Positions 39,301-48,021 of a stretch of 64,000 nucleotides of DNA are shown here, in pieces (position 1 is the stretch's first letter; each line of letters opens with the position of its first letter). The translations under genes and the position numbers were made by a program. Source of the stretch: Methanolobus vulcani (GTDB lineage: Archaea > Halobacteriota > Methanosarcinia > Methanosarcinales > Methanosarcinaceae); the NCBI RefSeq assembly GCF_900100715.1, contig NZ_FNCA01000011.1, positions 1 through 64,000 on the forward strand, given 5' to 3'. The notes beneath the pieces are model-generated. The model did no database searches. It was given only the letters and a program-made list of their open reading frames with translations, and was not told the DNA's origin.

Positions 39301-42220
39301 TGACAACACCACAGGTTATTACCCAGATGCTACTTCCGAATATATATGGATTCAGCCATTGTCTTATGTTTACCCGAACGATGATGGAGATACAGTAGAA
39401 AAAGGTAACTGGACAATTACTGTGTTTGGAAGTTCTTCAGAAGACTTTACAATCACAACCTACATCGATAAAAAGAGTGCAACACAGTTGTCCTCACATG
39501 CTTTTATGTCAAGCTTTGATGAAACAAGAGGTGACAAGGCAGGACTTGCGCTATATAGTTTCGAGGACGTGGTTTCAGAAGGCAGCCAGACCAGTTATGT
39601 GCTGGCTAACAGTACTTGGGTCGGTTATTTCACTCCGGATACGGACGGATATTACATATTCAATGTATCATGGGATGATTCCACTACAGTAAATGTGTCC
39701 CTGTATGATGGTATAGATGTCCTCTCTTCATCTACGGGAACCAGTTTCTGTGAAGTCTCAGCACTACTTACCGCAGATAATACTTATAATATTGATGTAT
39801 CCAAAGGCGCCGGTGTCCAGGCAGATACGAAGTTTACGGTAAATGTATCCACCACTGATATTGATACTGTAATGACAGCATATTACGACAGTGGAGGCGG
39901 TGGAGGTACACCAAAGGTACGTACATGGGACGGTGTTGACTGGTCTTCAGAAAGCTCTGCCAATTATGTTGGTGCAAGTCCTTGTTATGTAGTACTTGAA
40001 TCAAGTCCTATAGATTCAGAGATCATAATGGCAACTTCTGATGACGGTTATGATGTTAATGTCCAGGTATGGGATGGTTCTTCCTGGGGAACTGTCAATG
40101 AGTTCTCAAATCATCTCGATTCATACGGACAGAGAGGTTTTGACCTGAAATATGAACAGGTGTCCGGAGATGCCATAATAACTTACATGAACATGGATGA
40201 GGATGATGGAGTTCCATTGTATCGTGTCTGGGATGGTTCATCCTGGAGCTCAGAGTCTCTGGTATACAGTAACAATGAAGGAAAAGGAGATGTAAGGTGG
40301 ATCCGGCTCGAAGCAAATCCAAATTCCGATGAGATGGTTCTTGTAACACTGGACGATAAACTTGACCTTTGTGCTCAGGTCTGGGATGGCTCCTCCTGGG
40401 GCAACCAGATAGAATTGACCAACGATGCTGTTATTGAAAGTTACCAGTGCTTTGATGTCATGTATGAGCAGGACTCAGGAAGGGCAATAGTTGCATGGGC
40501 TGATTCTGATGGCCGCATGAAATATCGCATATGGGATGGCAGTTCATGGGGTTCAGAGACAAACATGTATTATTACTCCGATTATGTTTTCTGGGTAAAG
40601 ATGGCAGCTGATCCTAACTCAGACAGAATCCTTCTTGCTACTGAAGACTGGTCATATGATATCTATGTAACAGACTGGGATGGCTCTTCCTGGGAAACAC
40701 CTTTAAGAGTAGAAAATGATGTCTACGAATACAGTCGAAGGTCTGTTGATGTTGCTTTTGAAGAGAACAGTGGTACAGGTATCATTGTATGGGGTGAAAG
40801 CAATCCTGTTCCTAAATATAGAACATGGGATGGTTCTTCCTGGAGTTCAGAATCTTCTGCATTCGCTATAGGAAGTAGCGGTTACACACGTTGGGTCCAG
40901 TTGACTCCTGATCCATCATCTGATGCTATCTTCCTCATGACATCTGATGGAAGTAATGATCTTAATATCCAGAGGTGGGATGGTTCATCCTGGGGTGTTG
41001 TTACAGAGGTTGAAACTTCATCCACCAGATATTACGAGTGCTTTGATATAGTGTTCAGTGACACTGATCAGACGCCGGTATCAACTCCTGTTTCATGGAA
41101 CGAATGGACCGGAAGTGTGACATCAACATTTGACAATGATTCTCTCTCACATTTGGAAAATGCGATAGATACAATCACTGCTGACGGACTTACAGCAATC
41201 GATGAGGGTCTTTATCTGGCTAATAATGAATTATCGTCTGTAGACGGAAACTCAACCATAGTCATCATGACAGACGGACTTGACAATGCAGGTTATCATT
41301 CCTTGCTGGAAGAAGCATACAGGGCCAGGGACAACAACACAGTTATCTACACAGTAGGATTTGGTAACAGTGAAGCAGACGTAGACCCGATACTGCAGGA
41401 AATTGCAACCATCACCGGTGGTGAATACTATTTCGCACCAAATTCCAGTGTCCTGAAAGATATCTTCCAGGGAATTGCCATGCAGATAACTAATTTCTCT
41501 GCAGATGGCCCTGTTCTGGATCTTCGTGTTCCATATAATTACGTAACTCCTCTTGCAGTTGCAAAAGCAACATATCAGTCAGGTAGCAGCAATGCTACCA
41601 TAGGCAATTTGACATTCTTTGATACACCAACTGCGCCTGCAACCGGTAATGCAGAGCCTACAATTACTCAATCCGGTTCAACTTCATCCTTAGAATGGCA
41701 ATTGCCAAACATGGGACCAGGTGACAAATGGGGTATATGGTATCAGATGAAAGTGGATGGTGCAGGTTATGTTCCTATTATCATGCCAACTTCAACGGTA
41801 ACATATACAGACCTTAGTGGTGAGAATATCACTGTTTCTGTTGGTGGTGCTGGAAGTGCCAGTGTAGGTGGTAGTGTCACTGGAGTGTCTGCGTTCCCAT
41901 TGGGAAGCTTTGATATGTATCCTGATGATGAGGTTATACTGATAGACAATACTACTACGTTGACTCTAACTCTTAAAGACACGATGGGAAACACAAGTTT
42001 TGCTTATGTGTATCTTTACAGCAACATAGGATATTTTGGAAACTATGAGAACCCAATTAATGTCACCGTTGTTGATTGGGATACTGTGGACTTTACCAGT
42101 GCAATTGCTGGAAGAGCTTACATCACTGCATATGCCTATCAAATAGGAAATGAGAGTAGCATGCTTGTTGCCAGGGATGTGCTGGCAGTCAGACCAAAAG
42201 GGATGATAAGTATTAGTTGA
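36326..42220 (+). CDS. Giant secreted protein with nested von Willebrand A domains and WDGSSW repeats
   Basis: 1964 residues. Signal peptide 1-24 (FLLILFVFSITSLA). Residues 25-590 are bacterial-Ig-like/adhesin beta domains. Two MIDAS motifs LDRSGSMD (D602) and IDRSGSMS (D624) stand 22 residues apart. A full von Willebrand A fold follows D624 to about 795, then a galactose-binding-like and a P-domain-like segment. SSFDETRGDKAGLALYS near 1065 looks like a middle von Willebrand A strand. Then come eight WDG-x-SW repeats (about 1199-1570, roughly 50 residues each) and a second von Willebrand A C-terminal half (LTAIDEG, IVIMTDGLDNAG near 1645, VIYTVGFG). Last are a DUF11-like and an Ig-like domain. 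No C-terminal anchor is seen. It is probably an adhesin or S-layer-associated protein, flanked by three pilin operons. Confidence 0.85.
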   Translation: MVFFKKLTFFLLILFVFSITSLALDVEMLTTDIQSNASEGVNISVMITDNGTPVNNAPVNFTTDLGILSSSSAYSNLSGIAEVTINSSVAGTAHVNASAGNFSNQTTVTFSPLSISSIIVHADHYQNTAGNITNITFSPIDSIGNINYSTPVTLNVIIKDIFGIPLHDLEMYVNSSKISSLYASSATRNVTYVTSPSQDFLLSLNSTVAGNITIYSTAGSVTNTTYLDVVPGSPGLMKVIYNKEYTVNTGSNISAIVYDSFYNPVGNVNISFSVTPPENTVYNSPNTYNSASLEYYNGTTDSSGIVPNIFTTDKRAGGNTVTINVLNTSLQHNVTITGIADKINNFFMSYSPEYSLSNNEDRYTLSARPVDQFMNPILPLSTPVKEQVRFTSASGNLVLVPLNSQGRANIVIGPTPYIESLSVTATYKNESGFTNFTNGSTLYFTAGPLDSMDLYANPAAVLSQDLNGNHHTDITLVALDEWGHSLPNIHVLFNNTNTTVGTFTIANYNDTDLINATTDSQGRIYGAFTGNVSGNTSILATSANMTVSTNISVKSEPFLSVSLNVTPSTVNSGSLVNITTIISIEGELPIVRPAASAMLVLDRSGSMDPDYYAGSPLDVVLVIDRSGSMSGTPIQDARNAAKEFTDNLVSNSEVGIVSFASSSGVNEDMTLLNAYNNKVSVKSAIDSITDGGSTAMGEGMADANDLLINHGRSSARKVMIVLTDGETNAGEDQDGENAIAYANANGVTIYTIGLGSSLDEALLRHIASETGGTYYNAPDSSDLSEIYATISQELSDYDVSEIEYGVEGFTPYDYTFQGSLSAPSSISNVKLRFDGYDLDTTFNAGSNYGGSSAGEALVKVNGDNFVLIPSSDTGINEQWDSYEYDISSYVQPGSNTISFYDYYYLIEHSNWNNRVKNVEIVWNGTPIQSYSADTELYDHAYDCSFDLMEPYEKTIFINETINDLKVQLDWQNSSNDFSLQLTSPSGTIYGPNDNTTGYYPDATSEYIWIQPLSYVYPNDDGDTVEKGNWTITVFGSSSEDFTITTYIDKKSATQLSSHAFMSSFDETRGDKAGLALYSFEDVVSEGSQTSYVLANSTWVGYFTPDTDGYYIFNVSWDDSTTVNVSLYDGIDVLSSSTGTSFCEVSALLTADNTYNIDVSKGAGVQADTKFTVNVSTTDIDTVMTAYYDSGGGGGTPKVRTWDGVDWSSESSANYVGASPCYVVLESSPIDSEIIMATSDDGYDVNVQVWDGSSWGTVNEFSNHLDSYGQRGFDLKYEQVSGDAIITYMNMDEDDGVPLYRVWDGSSWSSESLVYSNNEGKGDVRWIRLEANPNSDEMVLVTLDDKLDLCAQVWDGSSWGNQIELTNDAVIESYQCFDVMYEQDSGRAIVAWADSDGRMKYRIWDGSSWGSETNMYYYSDYVFWVKMAADPNSDRILLATEDWSYDIYVTDWDGSSWETPLRVENDVYEYSRRSVDVAFEENSGTGIIVWGESNPVPKYRTWDGSSWSSESSAFAIGSSGYTRWVQLTPDPSSDAIFLMTSDGSNDLNIQRWDGSSWGVVTEVETSSTRYYECFDIVFSDTDQTPVSTPVSWNEWTGSVTSTFDNDSLSHLENAIDTITADGLTAIDEGLYLANNELSSVDGNSTIVIMTDGLDNAGYHSLLEEAYRARDNNTVIYTVGFGNSEADVDPILQEIATITGGEYYFAPNSSVLKDIFQGIAMQITNFSADGPVLDLRVPYNYVTPLAVAKATYQSGSSNATIGNLTFFDTPTAPATGNAEPTITQSGSTSSLEWQLPNMGPGDKWGIWYQMKVDGAGYVPIIMPTSTVTYTDLSGENITVSVGGAGSASVGGSVTGVSAFPLGSFDMYPDDEVILIDNTTTLTLTLKDTMGNTSFAYVYLYSNIGYFGNYENPINVTVVDWDTVDFTSAIAGRAYITAYAYQIGNESSMLVARDVLAVRPKGMISIS
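39916..41000 (+). repeat. Eight WDGSSW repeats inside the giant gene
   Basis: WDG codons begin near 39926, 40069, 40229, 40379, 40529, 40675, 40824 and 40973, so the period is 143-160 bases, mostly about 149. Two flavours alternate (W-SSES and W-G-x3-E). The first repeat is degenerate (WDGVDW). Pattern fits blades of a beta-propeller. Confidence 0.8.
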
Positions 42221-42256
42221 TTTACAGTTGTAGTATTAGAGATTAAAATCTATTCA

Positions 42257-42300
42257 GAAGCTTTGGTAAAACCTGAGCTTCTTTTACTTTTCTATTTGTA
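42257..42300 (+). terminator. Terminator of the giant gene
   Basis: GAAGCT pairs with AGCTTC around 13 bases that contain a GGT/ACC pair, followed by TTTTACTTTTC, 37 bases past the stop. Confidence 0.6.
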
Positions 42301-42465
42301 GTTTCATTCAAGAACTGACTACTTACCTTATTAATCTATGATTCGGTTTTATCGGTGCAAAAGTAGCTTTGTACTTACCGGATGTTCTGTCAGTTCAGCA
42401 GATCCAAAATTAGTAAAAATAGTCTATCTATCAATTCAAGTATGGTCGCTCGTTATCGAATAGAT

Positions 42466-42501
42466 ATATAAAAAAGCATCCGGTTTGCCATGGAACCGGA
42501 T
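42466..42501 (-). terminator. Terminator of pilin operon B
   Basis: ATCCGGTT and AACCGGAT form a perfect eight-base stem with loop TGCCATGG. On the minus strand it is followed by GCTTTTTTATATA. It lies 20 bases past the B5 stop. The rest of 42302-42465 holds nothing I recognise. Confidence 0.7.
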
Positions 42502-42520
42502 ACTGTTTGTAATATAATGC

Positions 42521-43255
42521 TTATGTTATGTCAACATCCACAACGTGCTCGCTCATGATGAGCATCGTGTTGTTGATGTGTGCATTAACGCTTGATGAGG
42601 TCACATTGTCAACTGTGAATCCCATGTCATCGAGATAATCTTCCCATTTGTATGCGTGGGTGCTGTTTATAAGCACACTGACATTGGCGATTGATGAAGT
42701 CATGTTCATACTACTTGAATTATGTCTCAGGTTAATTGTAGCGATTCCTTTTCCGGACATCTGTGAATATCCACTCAATGATACTATTCCTATATTTGTT
42801 ACAGTGGTACCTTCAAGTGAAGTGACATATATGGGTGGTTCAGATACCATCACAGTGGCATCATGCGGATATTTCTTGAAAACTCCTCCCATCTCATAGC
42901 TTATCATTTTATCATCTCTGGAGAACACTATCTCTCCAGTGGGATATTTTTCCATAGGGTTCCCATCATAGGCCACAGATATGGAAGAGTGATTGCTAAC
43001 ACTTATTGAAGAACTCTGAAGCTTGAATTTAAGCATTTTTACAGGTGTCTGGTCAAATGCTACTCTTTCGATATTGCTTTGCAGAACAATGAAATTCTGT
43101 TCTGCGCTTTCAAATACATTTGCATCCATATTTGTCTGCAGTGCCGGGTATCCTATAGCATAGATAACTCCCATGGACAGGGTAACAATTGCAAATAACA
43201 GTATATATCCAAGTGTTTCGGAAACTGCTGCATTCCTTCTATCTTCTCGAGTCAT
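42521..43255 (-). CDS. Pilin-like protein B5
   Basis: 244 residues with start RRNAAVSETLGYILLFAIVT, a class III pilin signal and helix. The head contains VAFDQTPVKMLKFKLQSS and SYEMGGVFKKYPHD, the equivalents of KxPSQSxELKMYGG and YENTxxWxKY in A5/C5. It therefore combines the place of A5 and A6 as the last gene of a five-gene operon. It overlaps B4 by 17 bases. Ends ISEHVVDVDIT-like, similar to the C5 end. Confidence 0.78.
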   Translation of the reverse strand: MTREDRRNAAVSETLGYILLFAIVTLSMGVIYAIGYPALQTNMDANVFESAEQNFIVLQSNIERVAFDQTPVKMLKFKLQSSSISVSNHSSISVAYDGNPMEKYPTGEIVFSRDDKMISYEMGGVFKKYPHDATVMVSEPPIYVTSLEGTTVTNIGIVSLSGYSQMSGKGIATINLRHNSSSMNMTSSIANVSVLINSTHAYKWEDYLDDMGFTVDNVTSSSVNAHINNTMLIMSEHVVDVDIT

Positions 43256-43682
43256 AACTGATCATATGATTTGTTGAACTGCTGGATGCAGTACCATTGA
43301 TCGGCATTGTCGTAGCAATTCCACCGATCGTAACTCTTATTTTCTTTCCAGAATCGGATGAGACTAATTCTATTATCTGGTCCGTATAGGCGATGTCCGC
43401 ATTGATGATATATGTTTCAGTGCCTACTTTTGGCGGGAGATTGTACTCAGTATCAATCCTTCCGTTTGCCGGAAGAATGAGATACATATCCGTTATCATT
43501 GTGCTCATCATGTTCCCGATATCGCTCATCTCGTTCTCCATTACCACTTCGTTTGGTGTGTGCATGAATATCTCATCGGAGTTGACGCTCACGATCATGA
43601 AAAATCCGATACATATAAGGGAAAACAGGATGTATTCGAAAAGAAGTGATACTCCTTTTTCATCAGCAAAGAACCGTTTCAT
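43239..43682 (-). CDS. Pilin-like protein B4
   Basis: 147 residues. Start DEKGVSLLFEYILFSLICIG is pilin-like, but the residue at the cleavage +1 is Val and the helix carries FEY, less standard than in A4. Short beta head with RVTIGGIATTMPING. Positional equivalent of A4/C4. GAGGTGAATAA before the ATG and a four-base overlap with B3 support the start. Confidence 0.75.
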   Translation of the reverse strand: MKRFFADEKGVSLLFEYILFSLICIGFFMIVSVNSDEIFMHTPNEVVMENEMSDIGNMMSTMITDMYLILPANGRIDTEYNLPPKVGTETYIINADIAYTDQIIELVSSDSGKKIRVTIGGIATTMPINGTASSSSTNHMISYDSRR

Positions 43683-44143
43683 TTATTCACCTCAATTAGT
43701 TCCGGTTCAGCCACATAATGAGTTATTCCGTCATCGTAGGTAATGTTTACAAGTACCATGTCAATGTCATCCATAGTATATTTCCCGGTAGTGGAATTTA
43801 TTGAAACCATGGACACATCAACAACTTCCCCATGCACAGCATAGAGCTTCTTCATTTGTATACTGTAATTGTCAAACAATTGATCAAAGGCATCAGGGAC
43901 TGTTTCATTGGTTGTGCTGTTAATGTAAAATGACATGCTCCTGATCATCCGGGCATTGTCATGTGTGTGCAGGTTGAGTTCTCTTATGTTCTCTTTTGGA
44001 AATTCAAGGGCTGCATTGGATGAATGGTATCCTGCAAGAATTGCCTGATTTGCCAGTACGGCAAGTCCTATGAGTATAAGTGATATCACAAGACCTGAAA
44101 GTGCTATCCACTGTCCCTTTGTATCTTTTCTCAGACTTCCCAT
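43679..44143 (-). CDS. Pilin-like protein B3
   Basis: 154 residues with start RKDTKGQWIALSGLVISLIL and a helix. The GQ at the cleavage site is typical of the GQ-type archaeal pilin-like proteins (DUF7261-like by recollection). Equivalent in position to A3/C3 but half the length. GAGGTTGACAGC precedes the ATG, which overlaps the B2 coding end by 13 bases. Confidence 0.75.
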   Translation of the reverse strand: MGSLRKDTKGQWIALSGLVISLILIGLAVLANQAILAGYHSSNAALEFPKENIRELNLHTHDNARMIRSMSFYINSTTNETVPDAFDQLFDNYSIQMKKLYAVHGEVVDVSMVSINSTTGKYTMDDIDMVLVNITYDDGITHYVAEPELIEVNK

Positions 44144-44652
44144 GCTGTCAACCTCACTTCAACCACTCTAAGTTCAGTTTCTCCAAGATTCCAGCTTCCT
44201 CCCATCTCAGACACAGTTTCGTTTGTAAGCGTTACAAAGTGTCTGGTGACCACTGAATTCTTTCCGGCAGGTCCTCTGATGATAGCATTGTCAACTTTCA
44301 GATCTCCGTTTTCGATGTATGCCAGGTCTACATTGTATAATGTATCCGGCAAGAGATACTGAAGTCCGGCGTCCAGCTCATCCAGATTGCCTGTCATGTT
44401 ATCAGGATAACTTGCTTCGGTCATGTCCCAGCTTGCAATACATTCTGTCAGGTTATACTGGTCAGAATCCACAGGATTTCTATCCAGGACCGTAAGTGCA
44501 TCTGAACTGATCTGTTCAAGATGTACATCAATTGCAAGCTCATTCTGTGGTGTGACTATCATCGTACTCTGCGTGATAGTAAGTATTGTAAGTGTCATCA
44601 GGACAGCCGCACCAAGTCCTTCCAGTGTATGCAGCTGTGCTTTATCGTTCAT
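44131..44652 (-). CDS. Pilin-like protein B2
   Basis: 173 residues from ATG 44652 (MNDKAQLHTLEGLGAAVLM); GGAGGTG five bases upstream decides against the in-frame GTG at 44658. The AQLHTLEG start is the counterpart of IAQIYTLEA in A2 and KAQMHTLEA in C2. It lacks the TPLTSSTANAH block. The start overlaps the B1 stop by four bases. Confidence 0.78.
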   Translation of the reverse strand: MNDKAQLHTLEGLGAAVLMTLTILTITQSTMIVTPQNELAIDVHLEQISSDALTVLDRNPVDSDQYNLTECIASWDMTEASYPDNMTGNLDELDAGLQYLLPDTLYNVDLAYIENGDLKVDNAIIRGPAGKNSVVTRHFVTLTNETVSEMGGSWNLGETELRVVEVRLTAWEV

Positions 44653-45608
44653 TCCCACACCTCCACAACAAGGTAAGCAGGTTCGTAATGTGTGCTGTTC
44701 CAGTCGTTATAATCAATAAAAGGAGGTCCTGGCGTGGGTAGGGTTACATTCCTGAACTCAAGGTCAAGTCTGTACTCAGAAGACGAACTGAAAAGCTCTT
44801 TGTCAAAATTAAAAGACAGGACATCTGTTGGTGATGACAATGAACCATTGAAGGATGATTTTTCCCACCCATCAATCTTGCAGACTGTATAATTTGATGG
44901 TTGGATCAGTGTGGTTCCATCAAGGCTTGCATTAAGGAACATGGGAGACAAACCTGTAAAATTCAGATCGCAGATCTGGATGGTGATGTTTTCCACAAAA
45001 GGACCGGTTATATTGATAGTGGCTGTGTTGACCAATTCACTTGTGAGATCATCTCCTGTAAAGCTTGCAATGGTGCCTTTTTCCATCAGCACTATCCGGG
45101 TGATCTTTGTGGTTTCCTTATATTCAGGGACTATCTGTCCTCTTATTATACTGGTATTATTCAGCATCAGGACATTTCCATCCTGCGTAAATGAAATGTT
45201 GTATCCATAAGCAAAAAGAGTGTCATCGACGTTGTTATAGAGTCCCAGCATCTCAATGAATGTTGTCTTGTCAACGTTCATCATTTGTAGTGTTTTTTTT
45301 CTGGATATGATGTTTGGACTGTTAGTGAGTTTTGAACTCAGGTCGTCATCAACTGCAAGCCCTATTCTCATTACATTGCCGGGGTGTTCCTCCCAGTCAG
45401 TACCACTACTTGTACTGTTGCCCCACCATCCGGTGTCTTCTACAAGAACAGTGGCTGTACGGTATGCAGTATAGTCCAGACTGCTTTCACCTGCTGAACC
45501 AGACATGAACATGCCTGGTATAAATTGTACTGTGAAGGTCAGAGCAATGAGAAATAATGATATTCCTAGCAGGAAGTCAACTGCAATTTGACCCTTGTCA
45601 TCCATCAT
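44649..45608 (-). CDS. Pilin-like protein B1 (first gene of operon B)
   Basis: 319 residues, twice the length of A1 and C1. Start MMDDKGQIAVDFLLGISLFL shares the RGQ-x-xIDY-x-xGIS-F form with them. The head has several NxT/S sites and ends YLVVEVWE. It is probably a minor pilin. First gene of the five-gene operon; the upstream 104 bases hold a strong inverted repeat. Confidence 0.78.
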   Translation of the reverse strand: MMDDKGQIAVDFLLGISLFLIALTFTVQFIPGMFMSGSAGESSLDYTAYRTATVLVEDTGWWGNSTSSGTDWEEHPGNVMRIGLAVDDDLSSKLTNSPNIISRKKTLQMMNVDKTTFIEMLGLYNNVDDTLFAYGYNISFTQDGNVLMLNNTSIIRGQIVPEYKETTKITRIVLMEKGTIASFTGDDLTSELVNTATINITGPFVENITIQICDLNFTGLSPMFLNASLDGTTLIQPSNYTVCKIDGWEKSSFNGSLSSPTDVLSFNFDKELFSSSSEYRLDLEFRNVTLPTPGPPFIDYNDWNSTHYEPAYLVVEVWE

Positions 45609-45712
45609 CTTTTCAATGTATATGCACCCTAATATAAAAAAGATTTGTTAAAAATAATCTTATTTATGCACATGTGTGCATCAATGCACACTTTTGAGTA
45701 CTTATACAATGT
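45609..45712. promoter_or_regulatory. Operon B promoter with inverted repeat
   Basis: GTGTGCAT (45674-45681) and ATGCACAC (45684-45691) form a perfect inverted repeat, with a further TGCACA just before it. A TATA-like CATAAATAAG or TTTTTTATATTAG lies between it and B1 on the minus strand. It could also act as the hairpin end of operon C, though no clear T-run follows at once. Confidence 0.4.
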
Positions 45713-47200
45713 TTAATTAAGGTTTACCAAAAGGTCATTCCTGCTTACGTGGAGATATGTGATGCTTCCAGGCATTCCATCATAATATAGTGTAAGAGTA
45801 GACTCATCATAATCCACTGGGTCAGAACCTCCACCATTACCGTGTCCACCCATGCCCGGGTGATTAAGATTGAATATGACCGTTCCTTCCATTGTGATAA
45901 GTTTCATGTAATGTTGGGTAAGATTATAGAGTGATGTCTGATCCCCACTTGTAAAATCCATGTCCGGTCCTGTTCCAAGAGAACTGCTGCTATTCCATGA
46001 GAATGAGGCAACAGGTTCGTCGTATTCACACATGAAAGTCTTATCAAGAAGGTCAACAATGGAATCTTCATCTTCCTGTGTACCATTGATAAGGAAATAA
46101 CCCTGTCCATCCCATGTTTCAGTTCCTCCTCCAGGTGCAATGTCTTCATAAATAATATCCATTACAAGACGGTTTGGACCATTTTTCTTTTGAAGAGTAT
46201 AGGTAAGGGTTCTTGTTCCTGAACTTGCAGTAATCTGGTAATTACTTGGATTCAACCCGGCATTTCCTCTTGCTTCAAGGTCTAAACTAAAATTGTATAT
46301 TGGTGCAGGATTATACTGGTTCACTGCTCCTACTTTGAAATTTTGTTTGAGTGAATCTTTTCCCATGGCAGGAATAACTTCCAGTTCAATAACAGCAGTC
46401 ATATTCTCATCATCAGTTGTTGCACTGGCATATGCGAGGGAATTTGCATAATCCGCCCAGGCAGTGTAAAATTCACTTTTTATATAAACTATAACTTTGT
46501 CTGAAGTTAGTGGATTTGTCCTGTTCAGATTAGTAGCAGGGTCTGGATATAATATGGTCGGCATGTTATCTGAGCTAACGGTAACTGCTACATCGGATGC
46601 TCCTGATGATACAGCATCTCCCTCTATTCTCATAATTGGGAGTGTCAGGGTTTCTCCATTGTAATGAAATTCAGGGGGTGATATCATTACAGATTTTCCA
46701 TTAGGATACTTGGACCATACACCTCCACCCTCATATCCTATAATGCGTTCATCATTTGTGAAAACAATACTTCCCATTGAGGAATTAAACTCATTCATGC
46801 CTGTGGACGCAATATAATTTTCCCACGAACCCCATTTGTTCTTTTTAGATTCAAAACCGCTGGTTCCACTGTACCATGAAGAATTCATATCTACGGATAC
46901 AATAACTATCTTGCTGTCATTGTACGCTTGATTGTTCCCATTTACTTTAATGTTCCCTTTCATCATGGAAAACGATGTAGTCTGGCTTGGGGATTCGCCA
47001 AGAGCAACTTTGCTTGTTCTGGAGTCAAATACAGTGAAGGCCTGTTCCACTTTCTGTGCATTTGCCATGTCTTCCATCTTATAGATAGTAGGAACTCCGT
47101 AAAGAAAAATTACACTTATTGATGTAATTGTAAGTGCAAGTATTGCTACTATTCCTACAATTGCCGTTACGGCATTTTCCGATTGTATAAACTTTTTCAT
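45713..47200 (-). CDS. Pilin-like protein C6 (large, last gene of operon C)
   Basis: 495 residues from ATG 47200, preceded by GGGTGGCATTAC; the longer in-frame start at 47239 would overlap C5. Start SENAVTAIVGIVAILALT is a pilin signal. Near-parallel to A6 along its length: FTVFDSRTSKVALGESP, EGGGVWSKYPNGK, PPEFHYNGETLTLP. A glycine/histidine-rich patch (GMGGHGNGGGSD) near the C-terminus is absent from A6. Probably a large minor or tip pilin. Confidence 0.8.
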   Translation of the reverse strand: MKKFIQSENAVTAIVGIVAILALTITSISVIFLYGVPTIYKMEDMANAQKVEQAFTVFDSRTSKVALGESPSQTTSFSMMKGNIKVNGNNQAYNDSKIVIVSVDMNSSWYSGTSGFESKKNKWGSWENYIASTGMNEFNSSMGSIVFTNDERIIGYEGGGVWSKYPNGKSVMISPPEFHYNGETLTLPIMRIEGDAVSSGASDVAVTVSSDNMPTILYPDPATNLNRTNPLTSDKVIVYIKSEFYTAWADYANSLAYASATTDDENMTAVIELEVIPAMGKDSLKQNFKVGAVNQYNPAPIYNFSLDLEARGNAGLNPSNYQITASSGTRTLTYTLQKKNGPNRLVMDIIYEDIAPGGGTETWDGQGYFLINGTQEDEDSIVDLLDKTFMCEYDEPVASFSWNSSSSLGTGPDMDFTSGDQTSLYNLTQHYMKLITMEGTVIFNLNHPGMGGHGNGGGSDPVDYDESTLTLYYDGMPGSITYLHVSRNDLLVNLN

Positions 47201-47222
47201 GTAATGCCACCCACAGATTATT

Positions 47223-48005
47223 CTATTCCACTGTAACACTCATGGGGGATACTGTTATGAAAACATCTATGTTATTCGGGCTGTAACTTTTTTCCATTGT
47301 CAAGGTTTTAGTGCTGGTATTGATGGAGACTGCTTGCATCCCGACCGATTCGTTCAGATATTTTTCCCATGCTTCATAGTATTTGCTGGATAGTGTTATT
47401 TCTACATTTGATACATTTTGGTATTTCTCTACAGAGAGCTGCCCACCATCTGATATCACTCTGATAAGTCCTGATCCGGATATTCCACTGGAGCCGGTAA
47501 TTGTTACCATGGGTATGACCAGGGAATCGTCTCCGTATGCAAACATGGGTTCTGATACGATCACTGCCTTACCAATAGGATATTTTGCCCACGCAGCTGT
47601 ATTTTCATAGGCTACTGATGTGTCAACATACTGGTTTTCTATCATGCGCATTTGTCTTTCAAATGAAAGAGAATCTACTGTGGAGCTTGTTTCGTTCCAG
47701 AGATCCATGGTAATATTCATGTAACTGGTGCCGCTAATGGAAACTGTGGATCCGCCGTACATTTTCAGTTCCACTGATTGTGAAGGTGCTTTCCCCAATG
47801 CTATCTTGTTCATATTGGGTGTAAGTACTGAAAAACTCTGTTTTATATTCTCAATGTGTCCGGATTCTTTCATGTGCTCGATCATTGGATAACCTGCAAG
47901 TGCTATGATGCTCATTGCCAGTATCATTATTCCCAGCGTAATGCTGAAATCCAGTATTTCCGATACTGCATCATTGGAACTCAGTAGATTATCTTTTTGT
48001 CTCAT
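47223..48005 (-). CDS. Pilin-like protein C5
   Basis: 260 residues from ATG 48005, which has AGGGAACAG upstream; ATG 48020 lacks a ribosome site. Start SSNDAVSEILDFSITLGI mirrors A5. The head holds KAPSQSVELKMYGGS and SVAYENTAAWAKYP and ends MSVTVE where A5 ends MHVTIN. Minor pilin by family and context. Confidence 0.78.
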   Translation of the reverse strand: MRQKDNLLSSNDAVSEILDFSITLGIMILAMSIIALAGYPMIEHMKESGHIENIKQSFSVLTPNMNKIALGKAPSQSVELKMYGGSTVSISGTSYMNITMDLWNETSSTVDSLSFERQMRMIENQYVDTSVAYENTAAWAKYPIGKAVIVSEPMFAYGDDSLVIPMVTITGSSGISGSGLIRVISDGGQLSVEKYQNVSNVEITLSSKYYEAWEKYLNESVGMQAVSINTSTKTLTMEKSYSPNNIDVFITVSPMSVTVE

Positions 48006-48021
48006 TTCTGTTCCCTGCATA

